A DNA stretch of 5,698 nt from Actinomycetes bacterium (GTDB lineage Bacteria > Actinomycetota > Actinomycetes > Mycobacteriales > Micromonosporaceae): the NCBI GenBank assembly GCA_023437285.1, contig JAEZGP010000225.1:1-5698 (forward strand), in the 5' to 3' direction. Position 1 is the stretch's first letter, and each line of letters starts with the position of its first letter. Below are positions 1-5,289 of this stretch, piece after piece. Under the pieces are notes generated by a model that saw only the letters and a program-made list of their open reading frames with translations, had not been told where the DNA came from and ran no database searches. The translations under genes were made by a program, and so were the position numbers.

Positions 1-80
1 GCCCGTACCGTCCTGGGTCTTTAATCGAGGTGTAACCCGGCCGGTGGGTCGGGTGCGGTTCCATCTCTGCGGAGGTGGGT
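1..80. other. Upstream leader, no complete gene
   Basis: This stretch precedes the first gene. Forward stop codons occur at 22-24 (frame 1) and 33-35 (frame 3), and either could end an upstream gene that lies mostly outside the window. The coding pieces of 7 and 10 residues are too short to identify. No convincing -35/-10 pair is visible, so it is open whether the hydroxylase genes have their own promoter here or belong to a longer operon entering from the left. Confidence 0.3.
71..76 (+). promoter_or_regulatory. Ribosome binding site GGAGGT of the FAD subunit gene
   Basis: GGAGGT lies four bases before the GTG at 81. The in-frame GTG at 75 overlaps this site and cannot use it, so the site decides for the start at 81. 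Confidence 0.6.
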
Positions 81-878
81 GTGGACCTGAACACGGTGAC
101 CGACATAGTCGGGGCGGACGCGCTCGACCGGTGGCGGCCGGGCGACGCGTGGCTGGCCGGCGGGACGTACCTGTTCTCGGAGCCGCAGCCCGGCATCACC
201 CGCCTCGTGGATCTCACCAGCCTCGGCTGGCCGTCATTGACGGTCACCCCCGGCGGCCTGGAGATCGCCGCGACATGCACGGTCGCGGAGCTGTTCAGGT
301 TCGAGCCGCCCGGGCGGTGGACCGCGCTGCGGCCGCTCGTGGCCCAGTGCTGCCACGCGTTCCTGGCCTCGTTCAAGATCTGGAACGTCGCGACGGTGGG
401 CGGAAACCTCTGCAACGCCCTGCCCGCCGGGCCGATGATCTCGCTGACCGCCGCGCTCGACGGCGAGTGCGCCGTGATCGCCCTCGACGGCACGACGCGC
501 CGCCTGCCGGTCGCCGACCTGATCACCGGCGCCGGCACGACCGCCCTCGCGCCAGGCGACCTGCTCCGCTCGATCACCCTCCCGGTGCACGCGCTGACCG
601 CGACCACGGCGTTCCGGCAGGGCTCGCTCAACACCCACGGCCGCTCCGCCGCCCTGCTCATCGGCCGCCGCGACGCCTCCGGCGCGTTCGTCCTCACGAT
701 CACCGCGGCCACCGTGCGGCCCGTCCGGCTGGCCTTCCCCGCCGTACCGGACGCCGCGTCGCTGCGGGCCGCCCTCCCCGACGACGGGTACGTCGACGAC
801 GTGCACGGGCTGCCCGAATGGCGTCGGCACCTCACCCGGCTGTTCGCCGAGGATATCCGGCGGGAGCTGTCGCCATGA
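81..878 (+). CDS. FAD-binding subunit of a xanthine dehydrogenase-family molybdenum hydroxylase
   Basis: This 265-residue cytoplasmic protein belongs to the CoxM/XdhB-type flavin subunits, which take electrons from the [2Fe-2S] clusters of the partner protein and pass them to an external acceptor. Two FAD-contact motifs of the family are visible. AGGTYLF at residues 26-32 corresponds to the usual AGGTDL-type loop, and TVGGNLCNALPAGP at residues 105-118 corresponds to the T-[IV]-GGN loop. Residues up to about 165 form the FAD domain (PF00941-like), and the remainder matches the CO-dehydrogenase flavoprotein C-terminal domain. The protein is slightly short against the roughly 280-300 residues I recall for the family. 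The start is set at GTG 81 by the GGAGGT site; GTG 75 would add two residues. Its TGA overlaps the ATG of the next gene (ATGA, 875-878), so the two products are probably made together and assemble into one enzyme. The family is clear, but the physiological acceptor is not. Confidence 0.9.
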   Translation: MDLNTVTDIVGADALDRWRPGDAWLAGGTYLFSEPQPGITRLVDLTSLGWPSLTVTPGGLEIAATCTVAELFRFEPPGRWTALRPLVAQCCHAFLASFKIWNVATVGGNLCNALPAGPMISLTAALDGECAVIALDGTTRRLPVADLITGAGTTALAPGDLLRSITLPVHALTATTAFRQGSLNTHGRSAALLIGRRDASGAFVLTITAATVRPVRLAFPAVPDAASLRAALPDDGYVDDVHGLPEWRRHLTRLFAEDIRRELSP

Positions 879-3403
879 GGGTCAACGGCCAACCCGTCGA
901 CGGGCCCGCCCGCCCCGGCCAGTGCCTGCGCACCTACCTGCGCGAACACGGGTACTTCGGGGTGAAGAAGGGCTGCGACGCGGGCGACTGCGGCGCGTGC
1001 ACCGTACACGTGGACGGGGTACCCGTACACAGTTGTCTGTATCCGGCCGTGCGGGCGGCGGACCGGGAGGTCACCACGGTCGAAGGGCTCGCGGACGCCG
1101 AGGGGTTGCACCCCGCGCAGCGGCGGTTCCTGGCCGCGCAGGGGTTCCAGTGTGGATTCTGCACGGCCGGTTTCGTCATGACGGCCGCGGCGCTCGACGG
1201 GACCATCGAGCCCGAGCGGGCGTTGAAGGGGAACCTCTGCCGGTGCACGGGCTACCGGGCGATCGCCGACGCGCTGCGCGGCGTGGCGAACGCCGGCGCG
1301 GACGGCACCGTCGGGTCCGACCTCGGCGCCCCGGCCGGACCGGACATCGTGACCGGTAGAGCGCGCTACACGTTCGATGTCGACGTGCCCGGCCTGCTGC
1401 ACATGAAGATCGCGCGCTCGCCGCACCCGCACGCGCGCGTCGTCGGCATCGACGCGTCCGCCGCGCTGGCGGTGCCCGGCGTCGTGGCCGTGTTCACCCA
1501 CGAGGACGCGCCGGCCACCCTGTTCTCCACCGCGCGGCACGAGCACCCGGCCGACGATCCGGCCGACACGCGCGTGCTCGACGACGTGGTGCGCTTCGTC
1601 GGGCAGCGGGTCGCGGCCGTCGTCGCGGACAGCGAGGCCGCCGCCGAGGAGGGCTGCCGCCGGCTCGACGTGCGCTACGAGCCGCTGCCGGCCGTGTTCG
1701 ACCCCGAGGAGGCGATGCTGCCGGACGCGCCGATGATCGGCGGCGCCGAGCGCAACGTCGCCGGTGAACTGCACCGGCACGTCGGCGACGCGGCAGCGGC
1801 GCTCGCGGCCGCCGACATCGTCTACGAGGCGACGTTCCACACCCCACGCGTGCAGCACGCCGCGCTGGAGACGCACGGCGCGGTCGGTTGGCTCGACGAC
1901 GACGGGCGGCTGGTCGTACGGTCGTCGACGCAGACGCCGTTCCTCACCCGGCGCGCGCTGTGCGCGGTGTTCGACCTGCCGCCCGACCGGGTACGCGTGG
2001 TCGCCGGGCGGGTCGGCGGCGGGTTCGGCGGCAAGCAGGAGATGCTCGTCGAGGACATCGTGGCGCTGGCCGTCCTGCGGCTGGGCCGGCCGGTGAAGCT
2101 CGAATACACCCGCACGGAGCAGTTCACCGCCGCCACCGTGCGGCACCCGTTCGCGGTGCGGGTCGCCGTGGGTGCCCGGCGCGACGGCACGCTTACCGCG
2201 CTGCGGCTGCGGGTCGTGTCGAACACCGGCGCGTACGGCAACCACGGCCCGGCCGTGCTGGCGCACGCCTGCCACGAATCGCTCGCCGTCTACCGGTGCC
2301 CCAACGTGGCCGTCGACGGGTACGCCGTCCACACCAACACGGTGCCGTCAGGAGCTTTCCGGGGGTACGGGCTGGGGCAGGTCATCTTCGCGGTCGAGTC
2401 GGCGCTGGACGAGGTCGCCCTGCGGCTCGGCGTCGATCCGGTGTCGCTGCGGGAACGCAACCTCATCCGGCCGGGCGAGGTGCTCGACGATGACCTGATG
2501 GTCGGCAGCTACGGGCTCGACCAATGCCTGTCGGTCATCCGGGAGGCTTACGCCCGGCACGTGACCGCCCCGGAGGGGTGGCCCGTTGGACGCGGCATGG
2601 CCCTGTCGATGATCGCGACCGGGCCGCCGGGCGGGCACTTCGCCGACGCGCGCGTCGCCCTGCTCGACTCCGGCCGGTACGAGCTGTCCGTCGGGACGGC
2701 GGAGTTCGGCAACGGCAGCACCACCGTGCACGTCCAGATCGCCGCGACCGCCCTGGGCGTGCCCCCGTCGCTGATCGACGTACGGCAGTCCGACACCGAC
2801 CTCGTCGGGCACGACACGGGTGCGTTCGGGTCCACCGGGACGGTCGTCGCGGGACGGGCGGTGCTGCTCGCCTGCGAGGACCTGTTGGCGCGGATCACGG
2901 CGGGCTCGAAACCCCTGGTGGGGCATGGCCACTGGGCCGGGTCGCCCCGGTCGGTCGCGTTCAACGCGCAGTACTTCTGCGTGGCGGTCTGCCCGGACAC
3001 CGGCGAGATCCGCATCCTCGACAGCGTGCACGCCGCCGACGCCGGTACGGTCATGAACCCCGCGCAGTGCCGGGGACAGGTCGAGGGCGGGGTCGCCCAG
3101 GCGCTCGGCGCGGCCATGTTCGAAGAGGTGCGCGTGGACGGCTCCGGGCGGGTCACGACGGCCGCGTTCCGCGAGTACCACGTGCCGGCGTACGCCGACG
3201 TCCCGCGTACCGAGGTGGTGTTCGCGGCCACCGACGACCCGTACGGTCCCCTGGGTGCCAAGTCGATGAGCGAAAGCCCGTTCAACCCGGTGGCCCCGGC
3301 GCTGGCCAACGCGGTCCGCGACGCCACCGGCGTACGGCTGACGTCCCTGCCGCTGACCCGCGACCGCGTCTGGTCCGCGCTGCGCCAGGCCGCTGACTTG
3401 TAG
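875..3403 (+). CDS. Fused [2Fe-2S]/molybdopterin-binding catalytic subunit of a molybdenum hydroxylase
   Basis: This 842-residue protein joins two subunits that are often separate (CoxS-like and CoxL-like). Residues 1-80 form a plant-ferredoxin-type domain with C34, C39, C42 and C54 as first-cluster ligands. Residues 80-135 hold the second cluster: C93 and C96 in QCGFC, C122 and C124 in NLCRCTGY. The Mo part begins near residue 155 with VTGRARYTFDV, the hammerhead-domain start. Cofactor and active-site motifs follow: VGGGFGGKQE from 380, GAFRGYG around 493-499, and KSMSESP around 796-802, whose E800 sits where the family's catalytic glutamate (usually in a GE-x-P motif) is expected. The AFRG loop argues against CO dehydrogenase, which has a catalytic cysteine loop there. 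No signal peptide is seen, so the enzyme should be cytoplasmic. The start is ATG 875, with GGGAG at 862-866. Likely chemistry is hydroxylation or oxidation of an aldehyde, purine or other N-heterocycle. The substrate is unknown, and no maturation gene (XdhC-like) is visible. Confidence 0.92.
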   Translation: MRVNGQPVDGPARPGQCLRTYLREHGYFGVKKGCDAGDCGACTVHVDGVPVHSCLYPAVRAADREVTTVEGLADAEGLHPAQRRFLAAQGFQCGFCTAGFVMTAAALDGTIEPERALKGNLCRCTGYRAIADALRGVANAGADGTVGSDLGAPAGPDIVTGRARYTFDVDVPGLLHMKIARSPHPHARVVGIDASAALAVPGVVAVFTHEDAPATLFSTARHEHPADDPADTRVLDDVVRFVGQRVAAVVADSEAAAEEGCRRLDVRYEPLPAVFDPEEAMLPDAPMIGGAERNVAGELHRHVGDAAAALAAADIVYEATFHTPRVQHAALETHGAVGWLDDDGRLVVRSSTQTPFLTRRALCAVFDLPPDRVRVVAGRVGGGFGGKQEMLVEDIVALAVLRLGRPVKLEYTRTEQFTAATVRHPFAVRVAVGARRDGTLTALRLRVVSNTGAYGNHGPAVLAHACHESLAVYRCPNVAVDGYAVHTNTVPSGAFRGYGLGQVIFAVESALDEVALRLGVDPVSLRERNLIRPGEVLDDDLMVGSYGLDQCLSVIREAYARHVTAPEGWPVGRGMALSMIATGPPGGHFADARVALLDSGRYELSVGTAEFGNGSTTVHVQIAATALGVPPSLIDVRQSDTDLVGHDTGAFGSTGTVVAGRAVLLACEDLLARITAGSKPLVGHGHWAGSPRSVAFNAQYFCVAVCPDTGEIRILDSVHAADAGTVMNPAQCRGQVEGGVAQALGAAMFEEVRVDGSGRVTTAAFREYHVPAYADVPRTEVVFAATDDPYGPLGAKSMSESPFNPVAPALANAVRDATGVRLTSLPLTRDRVWSALRQAADL

Positions 3404-3408
3404 CCGAC

Positions 3409-3431
3409 GGGCGTGCTGCCCTCGTTCGGGC
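3409..3431 (+). terminator. Weak overlapping hairpins just after the hydroxylase genes
   Basis: Six bases after the stop, GGGC (3409-3412) can pair with GCCC (3418-3421), and the same GCCC can instead pair with GGGC at 3428-3431. These are mutually exclusive four-base stems with no T run behind them. They could contribute to termination, but stems this short are common by chance in G+C-rich DNA. Confidence 0.15.
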
Positions 3432-3453
3432 GTGTCCGATGGGAGCGTCAACG

Positions 3454-3466
3454 CGTCAGGCTGACG
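3454..3466. repeat. Perfect inverted repeat CGTCAG-G-CTGACG
   Basis: Six-base arms flank one central base. Just upstream, GCGTCA occurs twice (3445-3450 and 3453-3458, an eight-base step), so the left arm is also part of a short direct repeat. The site lies about 80 bases before the ABM gene and could be an operator half-site arrangement. No known binding consensus was recognised. Confidence 0.3.
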
Positions 3467-3468
3467 GA

Positions 3469-3480
3469 GGTCGGCCGACC
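3469..3480. repeat. Perfect 12-base palindrome GGTCGGCCGACC
   Basis: This is a complete even palindrome with no spacer, two bases after the preceding inverted repeat. A symmetric site of this type suits a dimeric regulator, but a G+C-rich palindrome may also arise by chance. It lies in the gap before the ABM/AraC gene pair. Confidence 0.3.
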
Positions 3481-3509
3481 CAGCATCGGGCCAGGATGGG
3501 ATATCGCAC

Positions 3510-3528
3510 GGGCGGCAGTCAGCCGCCC
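3510..3528 (+). promoter_or_regulatory. Strong GC hairpin just before the ABM ribosome binding site
   Basis: GGGCGGC (3510-3516) and GCCGCCC (3522-3528) are exact reverse complements around the loop AGTCA, giving a seven-pair all-GC stem. It ends seven bases before the AGGAGG at 3536. If transcription begins upstream, the stem would sit in the leader RNA next to the ribosome binding site. It could equally be a T-less terminator of the hydroxylase transcript or a DNA operator. The stem is seen directly; its role is inference. Confidence 0.45.
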
Positions 3529-3535
3529 CATGACC

Positions 3536-3541
3536 AGGAGG
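3536..3541 (+). promoter_or_regulatory. Ribosome binding site AGGAGG of the ABM gene
   Basis: A full AGGAGG lies six bases before GTG 3548. The in-frame ATG at 3530 overlaps the region upstream and has no such site of its own. This fixes the start and gives the length of about 100 residues usual for the family. Confidence 0.75.
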
Positions 3542-3547
3542 TTCCTC

Positions 3548-3850
3548 GTGCTCATCGCCATCGTCGATTTCGATACGGCTCCCAGCGACCGCCCGGCCGC
3601 GCTCGCGCGGCTCGACGGCGAGCGTGACCACGTGTGCGCCATGCCGGGCAACCAAGCGTTCCGGGTCTACGCTTCGCGACAGGACGCCACCCGGATCACC
3701 ATCGTGCACGAGTGGGACGACGAAGCGTCCTTCGCCGCGTACCAGGCGTCGGAGTCCTTCGCCCGATCCGGGAAGGTGCTGCGACAGATGATGACCGGAG
3801 CACCCGTGAGCCGACGGTTCCGTGCCGAGTTGCTGGAGACGGTCGCCTGA
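3548..3850 (+). CDS. ABM-fold (antibiotic biosynthesis monooxygenase-like) small protein
   Basis: This 100-residue protein has the pattern of the dimeric alpha+beta-barrel ABM family. A first strand (LIAIVDF, residues 2-8) is followed by a helix, then the MPGNQAFRVY segment (32-41, matching the usual PG-x-x-x-F strand), then ITIVHEWDDEASFAAYQASESF (50-71, matching the E-x-W ... S-x-x-F region). The usual histidine after E-x-W appears to be Y65 here. Family members range from cofactor-free quinone-forming monooxygenases to heme-degrading enzymes and proteins of unknown role, so the fold is much surer than the reaction. No signal peptide or membrane segment is present. The AraC-family gene starts 31 bases downstream on the same strand, which suggests one transcript. 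A longer form from ATG 3530 would add MTRRFL but lacks a ribosome binding site. Confidence 0.75.
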   Translation: MLIAIVDFDTAPSDRPAALARLDGERDHVCAMPGNQAFRVYASRQDATRITIVHEWDDEASFAAYQASESFARSGKVLRQMMTGAPVSRRFRAELLETVA

Positions 3851-3881
3851 CTCTCACGAGCGATCACGTTGAGGAACCCCC

Positions 3882-4634
3882 ATGACCCGCAAGGTCTACA
3901 GCTTCGTCCGCACGTTCGCGCCGGAGCCCGCCCGCGACCTCTGCGTGGACCGCCACTATCTGCTCTGCGCCTCCCAGGGCGCCCTCCGACTGGAGGCGCG
4001 GGGTCAGGCGTGGTTGCTGCCGCCGGCCCGGGCGGCACTGATCGAGGCGGGCACGCCGATCCGGGTCAGCGTCCCGCAGCCGGTCACCACCGCGTCGGTG
4101 CTGTTCCATACCGATGTCACCGCGGCGCCGCCGGCCCCGTTGACCGTGTTCGACCTCAGTCCGCTGGCCCGCCTACTGGTCAGCGAGTGCGGCACGTGGG
4201 GCGAGTCCGACCAACCCCTGACGGCGTACGCCGAGGCGCTGTTCGCCGCACTCGCCGCGGTGACCTGGCGCCTTGCCGAGCGGCCAAGTCCGGTCGTCGT
4301 TCCGGCGGGACGGTCACCGGAACTGCGTCGTGCCGTGCGGCTGACCGAGCAGCAGCTCGGTAGTGAGGTCCGCTTCGAGGACGTGGCACATGAGGTCGGG
4401 CTCGCACCCCGGTCGCTGGCCCGGCGTTTCGAGGACGAGACCGGCATGACCTGGCGGGCGGTCCTGCGCCGGATGCGCGTGCTGCGCGCGATCGAGGAAC
4501 TCGCGGCCGGCGACGAGCCGATAACAAAGATCGCGTTCCTGGTCGGCTATACCTCGCTGTCGGCGTTCAACGCCGCGTTCCGGGAACTGACGGGCCGCAC
4601 ACCCAGCCAGTACCGGGCCAGCTTCCGACCCTGA
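3882..4634 (+). CDS. AraC-family transcriptional regulator
   Basis: This 250-residue DNA-binding regulator has an N-terminal cupin-like sensor region (about 1-110, rich in short strands and with a DRHYLLCASQGALRLEARG stretch) and a C-terminal AraC double helix-turn-helix (about 150-250). The first HTH lies in FEDVAHEVGLAPRSLARRF from about residue 165. The second runs from I214 (ITKIAFLVGYTSLSAFNAAF) and ends in the family signature LTGRTPSQYR. GAGGA at 3871-3875, six bases before the ATG, supports the start. The gene follows the ABM gene closely and probably shares its transcript, a common arrangement when a regulator controls its own operon. Likely targets are therefore the dyads at 3454-3528, but neither the effector nor the site is known. 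The codons ATA ACA at 4521-4526 are unusual for this G+C-rich sequence. The stop is followed after 16 bases by the stop of the opposing gene, with only a tiny CCCT-GAC-AGGG dyad over the stop codon. Confidence 0.9.
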   Translation: MTRKVYSFVRTFAPEPARDLCVDRHYLLCASQGALRLEARGQAWLLPPARAALIEAGTPIRVSVPQPVTTASVLFHTDVTAAPPAPLTVFDLSPLARLLVSECGTWGESDQPLTAYAEALFAALAAVTWRLAERPSPVVVPAGRSPELRRAVRLTEQQLGSEVRFEDVAHEVGLAPRSLARRFEDETGMTWRAVLRRMRVLRAIEELAAGDEPITKIAFLVGYTSLSAFNAAFRELTGRTPSQYRASFRP

Positions 4635-4650
4635 CAGGGCGGGCCACGCC

Positions 4651-5115
4651 TCACAGTCCCGGCTGGATAAACAGTGGTCGGAAGAACGGCGCGTCGTCAG
4701 GGTTGGCGTGCAGGTGCCGACGCCACCCGAGCGATAACCAGAAACCATCGACGCCATGCGAGAACGCTACGAGCCGACGGTCCGGGTAGCGGTGGTGGAG
4801 GAGGCCGATGACGGCGTGCCCGATGCCGCGGCGTCGGTGATCGCGGTGCACCTCAATGAACTGGATCTCCAGGGCGGTGGCTCCCAGCGCCGGCACGTCG
4901 GCGTAACGATCGATTCTCACCTCGTTGTCCAACTCAACCCGCGCGACCTCGATATCGTTCTCCACGAAGCGCAGAAAGACATGCTGAGAGCCGGGAGAAA
5001 CGGGATTCTTGTACCACCATTGGGGAGTGAATCCGAGGCCAGCTTCCTCGTCCGTGAAGGGGAACCAATGCCGCTCACCTTCCGGACGTTCGAGTTCCAC
5101 CAGAGTGAGGCTCAC
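4651..5115 (-). CDS. GNAT-family N-acetyltransferase
   Basis: This protein of about 154 residues carries the GNAT acetyl-CoA motif. Strand ALEIQFIEVH (81-90) is followed by R-x-x-G-x-G as RRRGIG (94-99) and a helix. A C-terminal strand then leads to FWLSLGW (125-131), like the usual F-Y-x-x-x-G-F segment. GNATs move the acetyl group of acetyl-CoA to amines on small molecules or proteins; the acceptor here cannot be predicted. The start is uncertain because no good ribosome binding site is seen. GTG 5115 gives MSLTLVELERPEG and is preferred; TTG 5160 would add 15 residues, and GTG 5136 and GTG 5100 are also possible. A TANNNT-type hexamer at 5148-5153 (minus strand) could be a -10 element and would fit only the shorter forms, but no -35 partner is evident. 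Codon use is unlike the molybdenum genes: 18 of the first 50 codons end in A or T, against 4 of the first 50 in the fused subunit. This suggests a different history. Confidence 0.8.
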   Translation of the reverse strand: MSLTLVELERPEGERHWFPFTDEEAGLGFTPQWWYKNPVSPGSQHVFLRFVENDIEVARVELDNEVRIDRYADVPALGATALEIQFIEVHRDHRRRGIGHAVIGLLHHRYPDRRLVAFSHGVDGFWLSLGWRRHLHANPDDAPFFRPLFIQPGL

Positions 5116-5181
5116 GCCGTGATTCTGCCGGACCACACGAGCCGCAGACCATACAGACAACGAGCAAACTGAGCGTCGTCA

Positions 5182-5194
5182 CGCGTCGGACGCG
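5182..5194. repeat. Inverted repeat CGCGTC-G-GACGCG upstream of the GNAT gene
   Basis: Six-base perfect arms flank one central base. The site lies about 70-80 bases before the preferred GNAT start (22-34 bases before the TTG alternative), so an operator role is possible. Its form (6+1+6) resembles the repeat at 3454-3466, but the sequences differ, and chance is a real alternative. Confidence 0.22.
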
Positions 5195-5248
5195 GAACCC
5201 GCAGCTGACTAGGGGTGGTTCGCACGCCAGCCATCATGGATCTCGTCG

Positions 5249-5262
5249 TGCGGTGATCCGCA
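5249..5262 (-). terminator. Possible weak terminator hairpin after the SDR gene
   Basis: TGCGG (5249-5253) and CCGCA (5258-5262) pair around the four bases TGAT, beginning 27 bases past the SDR stop on the minus strand. No T run follows on that strand, so this is only a candidate. Confidence 0.2.
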
Positions 5263-5289
5263 GACCTCTCGACCATCTGGTGTCGCCGG

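Larger units (their letters stand above)
5116..5289. other. Intergenic region between the GNAT and SDR genes
   Basis: Both flanking genes are on the minus strand. The right part is the 3' flank of the SDR gene, and the left part is the likely promoter region or N-terminal extension of the GNAT gene. Two small dyads are listed separately. I see no further coding sequence with convincing family features and no RNA gene. Confidence 0.5.

Noticed and set aside
44..874. Open plus-strand frame running through the FAD subunit region straight into the Fe-S/Mo gene, as if one 1119-residue protein
   Set aside because: The part before 875 is an Arg/Pro/Ala-rich overlapping frame with no family motifs, while the FAD motifs are in the frame starting at 81. 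The ATG at 875 has its own GGGAG site, and the ferredoxin domain begins there.
922..1359. Plus-strand 145-codon frame within the Fe-S domain
   Set aside because: It is out of frame with the eight cluster cysteines, is Arg/Gly-rich and has no ribosome binding site.
81..3403. Aerobic CO dehydrogenase (coxMSL)
   Set aside because: The FAD, Fe-S, Mo order fits, but the Mo subunit has a GAFRGYG loop and not the cysteine-containing loop of true CO dehydrogenases.
3413..3547. N-terminal extension of the ABM protein from an upstream ATG or GTG
   Set aside because: The extension would cover the dyads and contains no family sequence. AGGAGG at 3536-3541 fits GTG 3548 and gives the normal family length.
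2348..3709. Long minus-strand open frame of 453 codons
   Set aside because: It lies antisense to the Mo domain, the gap and the ABM gene, has low-complexity Arg/Gly/Asp-rich composition and shows no recognisable domain. Long shadow frames are expected in G+C-rich DNA.
4629..4639. CCCT-GAC-AGGG dyad between the convergent genes as a bidirectional terminator
   Set aside because: The stem is only four pairs with a three-base loop, overlaps the AraC stop codon and has no T run on either side.
4756..5172. Plus-strand open frame of 138 codons opposite the GNAT gene
   Set aside because: The minus strand encodes a clear GNAT motif over the same bases; the plus frame shows no domain.
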